A stretch of DNA of 64,000 bases from Cupriavidus sp. WGlv3 (GTDB taxonomy: Bacteria > Pseudomonadota > Gammaproteobacteria > Burkholderiales > Burkholderiaceae). Both the position numbers and the translations under genes were made by a program. Of this stretch, positions 45,131-54,557 are shown piece by piece (positions within the stretch are counted from its first letter, which is position 1; every line of letters starts with the position of its first letter). The notes beneath the pieces were generated by a model that worked only from the letters and a program-made list of their open reading frames with translations, made no database searches and had not been told where the DNA came from. The stretch lies in assembly GCF_023952475.1 (NCBI RefSeq), contig NZ_JALHRX010000007.1, positions 124,001 to 188,000 on the forward strand. Reading direction: 5' to 3'.

Positions 45131-46078
45131 ATGCCAGCACGCACCGCGGCGAAGGCCGCATCCACGCCTGCCGCAACCTCTGCGGCCGCAACCAAAGCCG
45201 CAACCAAAGCCGCGTCCAAATCCCCATCGACCGCGCCATCGCGCAAGGCCGCCGCGCCGGCTCGGCTGGTGCGCGTCGGCATCGGCGGCTGGAACTACGC
45301 GCCGTGGCGCGACAACTTCTATCCCGCCAAGCTGGCGCAGTCGCGCGAACTGGCCTATGCCAGCCGGCATCTCAGCGCAATCGAGATCAACAGCACCTAT
45401 CACGGTACGCAGAAGCGCACCTCGTTCGCCAAGTGGCGCGACGAGACGCCGGATGACTTTGTCTTTGCGGTGAAGGCCTCGCGCTTTGCCACCAACCGCC
45501 GCGTGCTGGCGGAGTCCGGCGACTCCATCGCGCGCTTTATCGACAGCGGCATTGCCGAGCTGGGCAGCAAGCTGGGGCCGGTGGTGTGGCAGTTCGCGCC
45601 GACCAAGCAGTTCGATGCGGAAGACTTCGAGGCCTTCCTGCAATTGCTGCCGGCCTCCGTCGAAGGCGTGACACTGCGCCACGTGCTGGAGGTGCGGCAC
45701 GACAGTTTCAGGTCGGCCGACTACCTCAAGCTCGCGCGCAAGTACAAGGCCGCGACGGTTTTTACCGACGCGCAGAAATTCCCGTCGATGGCCGACCTGA
45801 CCGCGGATTTTGTCTACGCGCGGCTGATGGAAAGCAGCGCGAAGCTGAACACCGGCTATGGTCCGAAGGCGCTCGACGCATGGGCCGCACGCGCGCAGAC
45901 GTGGGCGCAGGGCGCGCAGCCGGATGACCTGCCGATGCTCGAGGACCGCAAGCCCGCGGCACGCAAGCGCGAGGTCTTTATCTTCTTTATCAACGGTGCC
46001 AAGGAACGCGCGCCGGCCGCCGCTCAGGCCCTACTGGAGCGGCTGGGCTGGAGCCCGTCCGCCGCCGCGGATGCCTGA
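45131..46078 (+). CDS. DUF72-family protein
   Basis: The 315-residue protein begins with an Ala/Lys/Thr-rich extension of about 50 residues with short repeats (AATKAATKAASK). The DUF72 TIM-barrel-like domain then follows: VGIGGWNYAPWRDNFYP, AIEINSTYHGTQKRTSFAKW, FVFAVKASRFATN and a late YARLMESS segment. The function of the family is not established. The start at 45131 was chosen because the longer frame begins inside the upstream terminator. The basic extension could bind nucleic acid. Confidence 0.82.
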   Translation: MPARTAAKAASTPAATSAAATKAATKAASKSPSTAPSRKAAAPARLVRVGIGGWNYAPWRDNFYPAKLAQSRELAYASRHLSAIEINSTYHGTQKRTSFAKWRDETPDDFVFAVKASRFATNRRVLAESGDSIARFIDSGIAELGSKLGPVVWQFAPTKQFDAEDFEAFLQLLPASVEGVTLRHVLEVRHDSFRSADYLKLARKYKAATVFTDAQKFPSMADLTADFVYARLMESSAKLNTGYGPKALDAWAARAQTWAQGAQPDDLPMLEDRKPAARKREVFIFFINGAKERAPAAAQALLERLGWSPSAAADA

Positions 46079-46100
46079 CGCCGGCTCGCTATAATCGCGC

Positions 46101-47522
46101 ATGAACTCGACCCCCGTCCAAGCCCCCGCGCCGCCGCCAGCCGGCCCCGCTTTCTCCACCCTGCCCTTGTCGCCCGCCATGCTCGCCACGCTGGCGCAGC
46201 TGGGCTATGACGAAATGACGCCGATCCAGGCGGCCAGCCTGCCGATCACATTGGCCGGCCAGGACCTGGTGGCGCAGGCCAAGACCGGCAGCGGCAAGAC
46301 CGCGGCGTTCGGGCTGGCGCTGCTGCACCGGCTCGAGCCGCGCCGCTTCGACGTGCAGGCCATGGTGCTGTGCCCGACGCGCGAGCTGGCCGACCAGGTC
46401 ACGCAGGAGATCCGCCGCCTGGCGCGCGCCGAAGAGAACGTCAAGGTGCTGACGCTGTGCGGCGGCGCGCCGATGCGCCCGCAGGTCGACAGCCTGATCC
46501 ACGGCGCGCATATCGTGGTCGGCACGCCGGGGCGAATCCTGGACCATATCGATCGCGGCAGCCTGGACTTGTCGGCCATCAACACGCTGGTGCTGGACGA
46601 GGCCGACCGCATGCTCGACATGGGCTTCTTCGACGATATCGCCTATGTGGCCAGCCGCTGCCCGCGCGACCGGCAGACGCTGCTGTTCTCCGCAACCTAT
46701 CCGCCCGGCATCGACAAGCTCAGCCACCGCTTCCTGCGCCATCCGCAGTCGCTCAAGCTGGAGGCGACGCACGACAACAGCACCATCCGCCAGCGCTTCT
46801 ACGAGGTGGAAGAAAGTGAGCGTCTGAACGCCGTGGGGCGGCTGCTGGACCACTTCCGGCCGGCCAGCACGCTGGCGTTCTGCAATACCAAGGCGCGCTG
46901 CCGCGACCTGGTGGAGCTGCTGCGCGCGCAGGGCTACCAGGCGCTGGCGCTGCATGGCGAACTGGAGCAGCGCGAGCGCGACCAGGTGCTGGTGCAGTTT
47001 GCCAACCGCAGCTGCTCGGTGCTGGTGGCCACCGACGTGGCCGCACGCGGGCTGGATATCGCGCAACTCGAAGCGGTGATCAATGTCGAGATCACGCCCG
47101 ACCCGGAAGTCCACGTGCACCGCATCGGCCGCACCGGCCGCGCCGATCAGGAGGGCTGGGCCTTCAGCCTGGTCAGCATGGACGAGATGGGGCGCGTGGG
47201 CAATCTGGAGCAGCACCACGGCGGCGAGTTCGAATGGCACCCGCTGGCCGAGCTCACACCGGCCAGCACCGAGCGCCTGCTGCCGCCGATGGTGACGCTG
47301 CAGATGCTGGGCGGCCGCAAGGAAAAGATCCGCCCCGGCGATATCCTGGGCGCGCTGACCGGCGAGGCCGGCTTTGCCAAGGAGCAGATCGGCAAGATCA
47401 ATGTGCTGGAAATGTCGACCTATATCGCCGTCGAGCGCAGCATCGGGCGCGAGGCGGTGAAGCGGCTCAACGCCGGCAAGGTCAAGGGCAAGAAGGTGAA
47501 GGTGCGGATGCTGACCGAGTAG
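46101..47522 (+). CDS. dbpA: ATP-dependent RNA helicase DbpA
   Basis: DEAD-box helicase that acts on 23S rRNA hairpin 92 during large-subunit assembly. The 473-residue protein shows AKTGSGKT (motif I), PTRELA, GTPGR, the motif II DEAD sequence in VLDEADRMLDMG, SAT, ATDVAARGLD and HRIGRTGR. Its C-terminal domain of about 75 residues (PGDILGALTGEAGF) is the RNA-binding module that defines DbpA. The start follows the DUF72 gene by 22 bases. Confidence 0.93.
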   Translation: MNSTPVQAPAPPPAGPAFSTLPLSPAMLATLAQLGYDEMTPIQAASLPITLAGQDLVAQAKTGSGKTAAFGLALLHRLEPRRFDVQAMVLCPTRELADQVTQEIRRLARAEENVKVLTLCGGAPMRPQVDSLIHGAHIVVGTPGRILDHIDRGSLDLSAINTLVLDEADRMLDMGFFDDIAYVASRCPRDRQTLLFSATYPPGIDKLSHRFLRHPQSLKLEATHDNSTIRQRFYEVEESERLNAVGRLLDHFRPASTLAFCNTKARCRDLVELLRAQGYQALALHGELEQRERDQVLVQFANRSCSVLVATDVAARGLDIAQLEAVINVEITPDPEVHVHRIGRTGRADQEGWAFSLVSMDEMGRVGNLEQHHGGEFEWHPLAELTPASTERLLPPMVTLQMLGGRKEKIRPGDILGALTGEAGFAKEQIGKINVLEMSTYIAVERSIGREAVKRLNAGKVKGKKVKVRMLTE

Positions 47523-47679
47523 TGCGGGCGGCGGCAGTAGTGGCGGCGCCACACCCTTGCTTACAAAGATTAGCGTAAGTCACCCTGTAAGCCCGCGCGA
47601 TCCTTTGCTACTCTGTTTCCATTGGCAGCAAGGCAGGTAGCGCCAGCCGCATGTTTTCTCGACGGAAAAGGAGTTGGTG

Positions 47680-48120
47680 ATGAAAACCGCACGCCAGGTT
47701 CTGGAGTCCAAGCCGAGTCAGGCCATCTACAGCATTCCGCCCACGGCGTCCGTCTATGCCGCGCTGCAGCTGATGGCCGAGAAGGGCATCGGCGCGCTGC
47801 TGGTCATCGAGCATGGCGAGATCAAGGGCATCCTCAGCGAGCGCGACTACGCGCGCAAGGTGATCCTGATGCAGCGCACCTCGCGCGAGACGCTGGTGCG
47901 CGACATCATGACCAACGCGGTGATCTACGTCAGCGCCAACCAGACTACCGACGAATGCATGGCGCTGATGACCCGGCACCGGCTGCGCCATCTGCCGGTG
48001 ATGCAGGGCGACGAGCTGATCGGCATGCTGTCGATCGGCGACCTGGTCAAGGACATCATCTCGGAACAGCAGTTCATCATCGAGCAGCTGGAGCATTACA
48101 TCACCGGCGGCGGCCACTAG
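47680..48120 (+). CDS. Two-CBS-domain protein
   Basis: The 146-residue product consists of a tandem pair of CBS domains (ALQLMAEKGIGALLVIEHGEIKGILSERD-type repeat at about 22-60 and CMALMTRHRLRHLPVMQGDELIGMLSIGDLV at about 88-120), which usually bind adenine nucleotides and regulate other proteins. The ATG at 47680 follows AAGGAG. It stands alone and a hairpin follows it. Confidence 0.88.
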   Translation: MKTARQVLESKPSQAIYSIPPTASVYAALQLMAEKGIGALLVIEHGEIKGILSERDYARKVILMQRTSRETLVRDIMTNAVIYVSANQTTDECMALMTRHRLRHLPVMQGDELIGMLSIGDLVKDIISEQQFIIEQLEHYITGGGH

Positions 48121-48135
48121 CGTTTGCATCCGCCT

Positions 48136-48166
48136 GAAGCAGGGCCGCCTTGCAGCGGCCTGCTTC
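48136..48166 (+). terminator. Hairpin after the CBS gene
   Basis: GAAGCAGG (48136-48143) pairs with CCTGCTTC (48159-48166), and CCGC (48145-48148) with GCGG (48155-48158), with one bulged G and a short loop. Only a weak pyrimidine tract follows. It is probably a transcription stop. Confidence 0.6.
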
Positions 48167-48383
48167 GTCCCTTCCCTTGACGGCGAGGCAGCAGCGCCGC
48201 GCGCGGTCGCCTGCAGTCCATCCGATCCTCCGCAAGCACGATATTCGCTGGCCGCATATAATTATGCGTTCGCTGAATTAGGCCATCCGCTCCGGCATCA
48301 CGCCCTCCCCGCGCGGTTCCCGGCCCCGATTCCCTGCTTTTGACGTTGCTTTCGCCGCACATTGCTGCGGCCTTGTGCTGCCC

Positions 48384-50027
48384 ATGTCTTCGCCCGCTTC
48401 GCCCGCTTCGCCCGCTTCCGCCAGTTCCACCGGTCCCGCCGTCTCCGCTGTTGCTTCCTCTGCCGCCAACGCCCTGCCCGCCCATGACCACCGCGCGGTG
48501 ATGCGCGTGATCGGCGGCATCGTGCTGTGCATCCTGCTGGCCGCACTCGACCAGACCGTGGTGATCCCGGCGGTGCCGGCAATTGCCAATGACCTGAACG
48601 GCTTCGGCCACCTGTCGTGGATCGTCACGGCTTACCTGATCGTGTCGACGGTGACCACGCCGCTGTACGGCAAGCTGTCCGACAGCTTCGGGCGGCGGCG
48701 CCTGCTGATGGTGGCGATCACGCTGTTTATCGGCGCCTCGGTGGCGTGCGCGCTGGCGCAGACGCTGGGGCAGCTGATCGTGTTCCGCGCGCTGCAGGGC
48801 GTGGGTGGCGGCGGGCTGATGTCGCTGGCGCAGGCCGCCATCGCCGACGTGGTGGCGCCGCGCCAGCGCGGGCGCTACCAGGGCTACCTGGCCACGGTAT
48901 GGGCGGTGGCGTCGATTGCCGGGCCACTGGTGGGCGGCTGGGTCTCGGACCACATGTCGTGGCGCTGGCTGTTCTGGGTCAATGTGCCGCTGGGGCTGCT
49001 GGCGATGTTGCTGTGCTACCGCGGCCTGGCCATGCTGCCCGCGCGCGGTGGGCGCGCGCGCGTGGACTGGCTGGGCGCGCTGCTGCTGGCGGTGGCCATC
49101 GTCGCCTTCCTGCTGGCGATGAGCTGGGGCGGCGATGTCTATGACTGGCTCTCGCCGGAGCTGGGCGCCCTGCTGCTGGCAGCCGTGGCCGCGGTGTTGC
49201 TGCTGACCTGGCAGGAGCGCCGCGCGGCCGACCCGATGCTGCCGCCGCGCCTGTTCGCCAACCGTGCCTATGTGCTGGGCGTGGCCGCGTCGGCGCTGGC
49301 CGCGCTCGACATCTTCCTGTGCATCTTCGCCCTGCCCCTGCACTTCCAGCTGGTGCGCGGCGCCGATGCGTCGACCTCCGGCCTGCTGGTGATGCCGTTC
49401 CTGCTGGCGACAGTGGCGGGCAACTTTATCGTGGCGTGGCTGGCGCCGCGCGTGGGCCGCATGCGCGGCATCCTGACCGCGGGCTATATCGCCGGCGCGC
49501 TGGGGCTGATCGTGCTGGCGCTGGTGACGCCGGCGGTGCCGGTGGCCGTGGTGCTGGCGGCGATGTCGCTGGCCGGGGTGGGCCTGGGCATCACCATGGT
49601 GGCGACGCTGATGAGCGTGCAGAACGCGCTGGAGCGCCGCGATACCGGCGCCGGCACCGGTGCGCTGCTGGTGCTGCGCTCGCTCGGCAGCGCGCTCGGC
49701 GGCGCGCTGGCCGGCACGCTGCTGACGCTGGAATTCCGCCAGGCGCTGGCGGCTTCCGGGGTCACGCAGGCGCTGGACCTGGGCGCGCTGCGCCACGGCA
49801 GCGAGGCCTTCGCGCAGCTGTCGCCGTCGGTGCGCGCGGTGCTGGCCGGTGGCGTCGAATCCGGCTTTCACCTGATCTTTGCGGTGGGCGCGGCGGCGGC
49901 GGTACTGGCGCTGCTGATCGTGCGGCGCATGCCGGACGTGGAGTTGCGCAGCAGCGTCACCGAGCACGCCGCCACGCTGGCGATGGACTCATCCGCGGCG
50001 GCATCGGGCAGGCCGCCATCGGCGTAG
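48384..50027 (+). CDS. DHA2-family MFS drug efflux transporter (EmrB/QacA type)
   Basis: The 547-residue protein has fourteen predicted membrane helices. It carries the DHA2 motifs: LDQTVVIPAVPAIANDL in helix 1, LYGKLSDSFGRRRLL in the first loop, and GVGGGGLMSLAQAAIADVV. It should export hydrophobic drugs in exchange for protons. The ATG at 48384 opens a Ser/Pro/Ala tail made partly by three exact nine-base repeats. No regulator gene adjoins it. Confidence 0.9.
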   Translation: MSSPASPASPASASSTGPAVSAVASSAANALPAHDHRAVMRVIGGIVLCILLAALDQTVVIPAVPAIANDLNGFGHLSWIVTAYLIVSTVTTPLYGKLSDSFGRRRLLMVAITLFIGASVACALAQTLGQLIVFRALQGVGGGGLMSLAQAAIADVVAPRQRGRYQGYLATVWAVASIAGPLVGGWVSDHMSWRWLFWVNVPLGLLAMLLCYRGLAMLPARGGRARVDWLGALLLAVAIVAFLLAMSWGGDVYDWLSPELGALLLAAVAAVLLLTWQERRAADPMLPPRLFANRAYVLGVAASALAALDIFLCIFALPLHFQLVRGADASTSGLLVMPFLLATVAGNFIVAWLAPRVGRMRGILTAGYIAGALGLIVLALVTPAVPVAVVLAAMSLAGVGLGITMVATLMSVQNALERRDTGAGTGALLVLRSLGSALGGALAGTLLTLEFRQALAASGVTQALDLGALRHGSEAFAQLSPSVRAVLAGGVESGFHLIFAVGAAAAVLALLIVRRMPDVELRSSVTEHAATLAMDSSAAASGRPPSA

Positions 50028-50074
50028 ACTACGCGTACCCGAACCAGCGAGCCGAACATCGGAGCCCCGTCGCC

Positions 50075-50695
50075 ATGAGCCGTCGCCCCCTGCCTTTCCG
50101 CCTGTCCGTTCCCCTGGCTGCCGCCCTCACCCTTGCAGCCGCTAGCGCGTCCTTGATGCCGGCACCACTGCGCGCCGCCGACAAGCCCGCCGTCCCTGCC
50201 GCCGCTGGCACCTGCCCGGCATCGCTCAACTTCACCTTCCCGCGCCTGCAGGACGATGCGCCGCAGAACCTGTGCCAGTACGCGGGCAAGGTGGTGCTGG
50301 TGGTCAATACCGCGAGCTATTGCGGTTTCACGCCGCAGTACGAAGGGCTCGAGGCGCTGTACGCCAAGTACAACGCGCGCGGGCTGGTGGTGCTGGGCTT
50401 CCCGTCCAACGACTTCTCGCAGGAGCCGGGCTCGCAGAAAGAGATCGCGGACTTCTGCTACAACACTTACGGCGTCAAGTTCCCGATGCTCGGCAAATCG
50501 CATGTGCGCGGCAGCGAGGCAAATCCGATGTACGCGCTGCTGGCAAAGCAGACCGGCACCACGCCGAAATGGAACTTCTACAAGTATTTGATCGGCCGCG
50601 ACGGCAAGGTGGTGGCCAGTTACGGCAGCCGCACCACGCCAGACGACAAGGAACTGGTGGCGAAGATCGAATCGCTGCTCGCCGCGCCGCGCTGA
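50075..50695 (+). CDS. Exported glutathione peroxidase family protein
   Basis: The 206-residue product has a signal peptide (cleavage near residue 35 after PLRAA). The thiol peroxidase fold follows: VVNTASYCGFTPQYEGLEALY with the peroxidatic cysteine, LGFPSNDFSQEPGSQKEI with the glutamine region, and PKWNFYKYL with the tryptophan. It uses cysteine, not selenocysteine, so thioredoxin or another thiol is a likely electron donor. The ATG at 50075 gives the signal peptide. The periplasmic location is unusual for the family but clear here. Confidence 0.87.
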   Translation: MSRRPLPFRLSVPLAAALTLAAASASLMPAPLRAADKPAVPAAAGTCPASLNFTFPRLQDDAPQNLCQYAGKVVLVVNTASYCGFTPQYEGLEALYAKYNARGLVVLGFPSNDFSQEPGSQKEIADFCYNTYGVKFPMLGKSHVRGSEANPMYALLAKQTGTTPKWNFYKYLIGRDGKVVASYGSRTTPDDKELVAKIESLLAAPR

Positions 50696-50720
50696 ACAGC
50701 GATCCGCCACGCGGCCGGGC

Positions 50721-51347
50721 TCAGTCGCGCACCAGCCCTTCGGCCCGCATCGCTTCCTGCACCGCTGGCCGCGCCGCAACGCGCGACAGGTATTGCTGCA
50801 GCGCCGGGTGGTCGTTCAGCGGCAGCCTGAGGATGCGGGCCCAGCCGACGATGGTGAAGCAGTACGCATCGGCCACCGTGAAGGTGTCGCCCGCCAGGTA
50901 CTGGCGGGTTTGCAGGTGCTGGTCGAGTTCGGCAAAGCGGCGCTGCAGCTTCGCCTTGCACTCGTCCTGCGTGCTTTGCGCGGTTTCCTTGTGCCACAGC
51001 CACGGGCTGAAGACCTTGTGCAATTCGGTCGATACCAGCGTGATCCATCCGGTGGCTTCGAGGCGCTCGCGCGTGCCGGCGGCGGGCAGCAGCTTGCGTT
51101 CGGGAACGAGGTCGGCGATGTATTGCAGCAGCGACGCCACTTCGGTATGGCGCGAGCCGTCGTCCAGCTGCAGCAGCGGCACATAGCCGCGCGGGTTGAC
51201 GGTGTAGTAGTCGTCGGTGCCGTTCTCGGGTACGGCCAGCTTGTGGGTGTGCAGGTCGACCCTGGCCAGCGTGACCGGCAGGCCGGCTTCGCGCAGGGCG
51301 ATATGGACGGCCATCGAGCAGACGCCCGGAGTGTAGTAGAGCTTCAT
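50721..51347 (-). CDS. Glutathione S-transferase, beta class
   Basis: The 208-residue protein has the thioredoxin-like N-domain with LYYTPGVCSMAVHIALREAGL, in which the cysteine and serine are the beta-class active-site residues. VPLLQLDDGSRHTEVASLLQYI binds glutathione. The C-terminal helical domain contains the N-capping box FTVADAYCFTIVGWA. The closest known type is E. coli GstA. The ATG at 51347 starts the first strand. It is convergent with the peroxidase gene. Confidence 0.9.
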   Translation of the reverse strand: MKLYYTPGVCSMAVHIALREAGLPVTLARVDLHTHKLAVPENGTDDYYTVNPRGYVPLLQLDDGSRHTEVASLLQYIADLVPERKLLPAAGTRERLEATGWITLVSTELHKVFSPWLWHKETAQSTQDECKAKLQRRFAELDQHLQTRQYLAGDTFTVADAYCFTIVGWARILRLPLNDHPALQQYLSRVAARPAVQEAMRAEGLVRD

Positions 51348-51485
51348 CGCGATCCTGTGGTGGTTGCCTGGCCGCCACGCCATGCGGCGGCCGTGCAGGC
51401 AGTCTAGGATCGGGGCCCTTATGCAGCAATGCGCGTCCTTGCGGACGCGCATTGCAGATCTGCACAGGAAGATGGACGTGCCGGC

Positions 51486-52214
51486 TTACTCGACTTCGCG
51501 GAACAGACGGCCCCAGCCGCGCAGTTCGCGCGTATCCACGCCGCACAGCCGCAGCGACTTCCACACCACCGTGGAGATGGTGTCGTACAGCGGGATGCCG
51601 GTTTCCGCTTCCAGTTCTTCGGCCAGGTGCGCGGCGCGCAGGTTGGTGCAGAAGGTGGTGATGGCCTGCGGCTGGTGCTGCGCCAGCCCGCGCACCATCT
51701 CGCGGATGGTGTCTTCCTCGACCTCGGCGAAGCTGTAGTTCACGTGCAGGTCCAGGTGGCTTTCGGCCACGCAATGGAAGCCGCTGCGCTCATAGTTGGC
51801 GATGATGCGCTGCTGCACGTCGTCCAGGTACGGGGTGGCCAGGCCGAAGTTGCGCGCGCCGGTTTTTTCCAGGATCTCGTTCAATGCCAGCACCGAGGTC
51901 GTGGCAGGGATGCCGGTGGCTTCGGTGATCTGCTTGCACAGCGCTTCGTCCTTGTCGAAGCCGAGCCAGCCAGACGAGGTGCCATTCCAGGCGATGACAT
52001 CGACGCGCGCGTCGGCCAGCAGGCTGGCGGCGGCCAGGATCTTGTCGAGGTTGAACTGGCCCAGGGCCTGGTCGCGCAGCGAGATCTCGGTGACGGTGAA
52101 GCGCGAGAAATGCGCGCTGACATTGGGCAGGCCGGCCACCATCGCGCTGGTGATGGGCTCGAGCGCGGTGTTGGAAGACGGCGTCAGCATGCCGAGTCGG
52201 ATTTGCTTGGTCAT
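51486..52214 (-). CDS. Arylmalonate decarboxylase / maleate isomerase-like enzyme
   Basis: The 242-residue protein belongs to the Asp/Glu racemase superfamily (LGMLTPSSNTALEP start). Maleate isomerase and the racemases use two cysteines. Here the first position is glycine (WNGTSSG, Gly78) and only the second is kept (TTFCTNL, Cys189). That is the arrangement of arylmalonate decarboxylase (Gly74, Cys188), so a malonate-type decarboxylation is more likely than cis-trans isomerisation. It is followed upstream by an MFS importer gene on the same strand. The natural substrate is unknown. Confidence 0.75.
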   Translation of the reverse strand: MTKQIRLGMLTPSSNTALEPITSAMVAGLPNVSAHFSRFTVTEISLRDQALGQFNLDKILAAASLLADARVDVIAWNGTSSGWLGFDKDEALCKQITEATGIPATTSVLALNEILEKTGARNFGLATPYLDDVQQRIIANYERSGFHCVAESHLDLHVNYSFAEVEEDTIREMVRGLAQHQPQAITTFCTNLRAAHLAEELEAETGIPLYDTISTVVWKSLRLCGVDTRELRGWGRLFREVE

Positions 52215-52313
52215 TGTGGTTCTGGTCTCAGGAGTGAGTGCGGGCGCCGGGACGTTGCCGGCGCCTGTCGCGGGATGTCTTCTGTTTGCGGAACTCGGTG
52301 ATCCGACGGGTCT

Positions 52314-53612
52314 TCAGACGGGAATCTTAGTCTCGTAATCGATCGCGGTGGAAGCCAGCAGCAGGCCCACGCCGGCCGCGGCGAAGAACATCAGCGCGAG
52401 GAAGTACGAGCCGGTGAACTGCACGATCATGCCGACGATGATCGGCACCGAGATGCCGCCGATATTGCCGCCCAGGTTCATCACGCCGCCCAGGAAGCCG
52501 ACCTTGTTGCGCGTGCCCAGCATCGACGGCACGCACCAGAACAGGCCGCACCAGCGCAGGAAGAACAGCGTGGAAGACAGCAGCACGACCACCACCACCG
52601 GGTCGGTGACATAGGCCACCGAGAAGATCGACGCCGTCGCCACCACCGCGGCGATGCCGAACAGCGTGCGCATCACCACGTTGGGCCGGCCGCCGGCTTC
52701 CTTCCATTTGTCGGCGATCCAGCCGCCGATCAGTTCGCCGACGAAACCGCTGAAGAAAATGATGAAGCTGGCGCCGCCCATTTGCTTGATGTCGAAGCCG
52801 TGCACCTTGTTCAGGTAGTTGGGCATCCAGGTCAGCAGGCCGTAGAACACCGTGTTGAAGCACATCCAGCCGATCGCCATGCACCACACCGAGCGGTACT
52901 TGAAGAAGTCGAGCGAGCGGCCCGACAGGTTGGCCGGCTCGGCGCGGTGCTCACTGGCCAGCGCTTCCTCGATGTAGCGCGCTTCCAGCTCGTTGACGCC
53001 GCGGTGCTCGCGCGGGGAGTTGCGCACGTAGTACCAGGCCAGCACGCCGGCCAGCACCGTGCCGACGCCGGCGACGATAAAGGCCAGGCGCCACGAACCC
53101 AGCGAGGCGATCAGCCAGGTGATGATGATCGCGCCCAGGGCCGCGCCCAGCGGGGCGCCGCCGTCCAGCAGCGTGGCGCCGCGGCCGCGCTCGTTCTGCG
53201 TCATCCAGATTGCGTTGAGCTTGCCGCCGGCCGGGTAGATCGGCGCTTCGGCCGCGCCCAGGCCCAGCCTTGTCAGCAGCAGCGAGGTGGCGTTGGTGGT
53301 GAACGCCGCCACGGCCTGGGCAATGCCCCAGAACACGGTGGCGCACGCAATCACGATGCGCGGCTTGTACTTGTCGGCCAGCATGCCGCCCGGCACCTGC
53401 ATCAGCGCGTAGGTCCAGAAGAAGGAACTGAGGATCAGGCCCTGCATCGCAGGGCTGAGATCGAACTCCTTGGCAATCAGCGGCATCGCCACCGACAGCG
53501 AGGCGCGATCGATGTAGTTGATCGCGATGAGAAACAGCATCATCAAAAAAATCTTCCAGCGCACCGAGGTCCTGGCCTCGGTCATCGCTGTTGCCCGCGT
53601 TGTCGTCTGCAT
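52314..53612 (-). CDS. MFS transporter, anion:cation symporter family
   Basis: The 432-residue protein has twelve helices and the ACS signature LIAINYIDRASLSVAMPLIAK near residue 20, as in glucarate, galactonate and hexuronate importers. The start ATG follows AGGAG. It lies immediately upstream of the decarboxylase-like gene on the same strand and is divergent from a GntR regulator, so it likely imports the acid which that enzyme uses. Confidence 0.87.
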   Translation of the reverse strand: MQTTTRATAMTEARTSVRWKIFLMMLFLIAINYIDRASLSVAMPLIAKEFDLSPAMQGLILSSFFWTYALMQVPGGMLADKYKPRIVIACATVFWGIAQAVAAFTTNATSLLLTRLGLGAAEAPIYPAGGKLNAIWMTQNERGRGATLLDGGAPLGAALGAIIITWLIASLGSWRLAFIVAGVGTVLAGVLAWYYVRNSPREHRGVNELEARYIEEALASEHRAEPANLSGRSLDFFKYRSVWCMAIGWMCFNTVFYGLLTWMPNYLNKVHGFDIKQMGGASFIIFFSGFVGELIGGWIADKWKEAGGRPNVVMRTLFGIAAVVATASIFSVAYVTDPVVVVVLLSSTLFFLRWCGLFWCVPSMLGTRNKVGFLGGVMNLGGNIGGISVPIIVGMIVQFTGSYFLALMFFAAAGVGLLLASTAIDYETKIPV

Positions 53613-53696
53613 GACGGCGTCTCCTGTTTTCGTCCTTTGGTTGAGGCAGTTCTGATGGGGTGTCGCGCAACAGGCCGGAGTATAGGATACGTAATC

Positions 53697-53706
53697 TGTA
53701 ATTACA
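53697..53706. promoter_or_regulatory. GntR operator candidate
   Basis: TGTAATTACA is a perfect ten-base palindrome in the AT-rich divergent spacer between the MFS and GntR genes. GTGTAAGTCG and TTTTACGATG nearby carry related half-sites. It fits the short operators of FCD-type GntR proteins. Confidence 0.5.
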
Positions 53707-53771
53707 ACGCGTGTAAGTCGTTGATTTTACGATGTTACGAATGCACAATTTAGGGGTGTGGTAGCCTTGCT

Positions 53772-54521
53772 GTGGTGCATTTCCCCATTTTGGTGACGTC
53801 TGTGACACAAACGCTTTCCCCCTCCGCGCGCCTGCGCACGCTTGGCATGTCGGCCGAAATCGCCGCGCGGCTGCGCACCATGATTGAAGAGGGCGAACTG
53901 CCGCCCGGCGCGCGCATCGACGAGCGCGCGTTCTGCGAGACCTTCGATGTGTCCAAGACGCCGCTGCGCGAGGCGCTGAAGGTGCTGGTGTCGGAGGGGC
54001 TGGTGCTGCATCGGCAGTACATCGGCTACCGCGTTGCGCCACTCGACCTGGAAGAATTGCGCGCCACCTTCGAGACCCTGCACGGGCTGGAGGCGCTGGC
54101 GGGCGAACTGGCGGCGCAGCGGCTGGGTGCGGCGGCGATGGCCAAGCTCGAGCGTCGCCACCAGGCCATGATCGACGCCCACGCCGCCGGCCGGCGCACC
54201 GACTATTTCCGCATCAACCAGGAAATCCACCAACTGATCATCGATGGCGCCGCCAATCCGGTGCTGGCCAGCGTCTACGCGACGCTGATGAGCAAGGTGC
54301 ACCGCGCGCGTGGTGCCGCCAACGCCGATACCCTGCGCTGGCAGGAGTCACACGAGGAGCACGAGGCCATCATGGCCGCGCTGCGCGAACCCGGCCGGCC
54401 GCGGCTGGCGCAGGTGCTGCGCAGCCATTCCGAGAACACCGCCCGGGAAGTGCTGACCGTGGTGGCGCAAACGCTGGCCGAAGGCAACGCGCGCAACGGC
54501 GCGCTCAAGCAATCTGCCTGA
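53772..54521 (+). CDS. GntR-family regulator, FCD subfamily
   Basis: The 249-residue product has a winged helix (PPGARIDERAFCETFDVSKTPLREALKVL region, about residues 45-75) and a C-terminal FCD domain (LHGLEALAGELAAQRL, FRINQEIHQLII). The start is uncertain: GTG codons at 53772, 53775 and 53793 and an ATG at 53847 are possible and none has a strong ribosome binding site. It is divergent from the MFS and decarboxylase-like genes and precedes the hydrolase gene, so it probably controls both directions. Confidence 0.8.
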   Translation: MVHFPILVTSVTQTLSPSARLRTLGMSAEIAARLRTMIEEGELPPGARIDERAFCETFDVSKTPLREALKVLVSEGLVLHRQYIGYRVAPLDLEELRATFETLHGLEALAGELAAQRLGAAAMAKLERRHQAMIDAHAAGRRTDYFRINQEIHQLIIDGAANPVLASVYATLMSKVHRARGAANADTLRWQESHEEHEAIMAALREPGRPRLAQVLRSHSENTAREVLTVVAQTLAEGNARNGALKQSA

Positions 54522-54557
54522 ACCCCTTCCAAGAACACACACCACCCAACGACGACA

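Noticed and set aside
45170..45240. Short tandem repeats at the start of the DUF72 gene as a mobile or CRISPR-like repeat
   Set aside because: They encode an Ala/Lys/Thr-rich protein tail (AATKAATK) and are ordinary coding repeats.
48117..49967. 616-codon frame antisense to the DHA2 efflux gene
   Set aside because: Extreme Gln/Arg/His/Ala content typical of an antisense frame in high-GC DNA.
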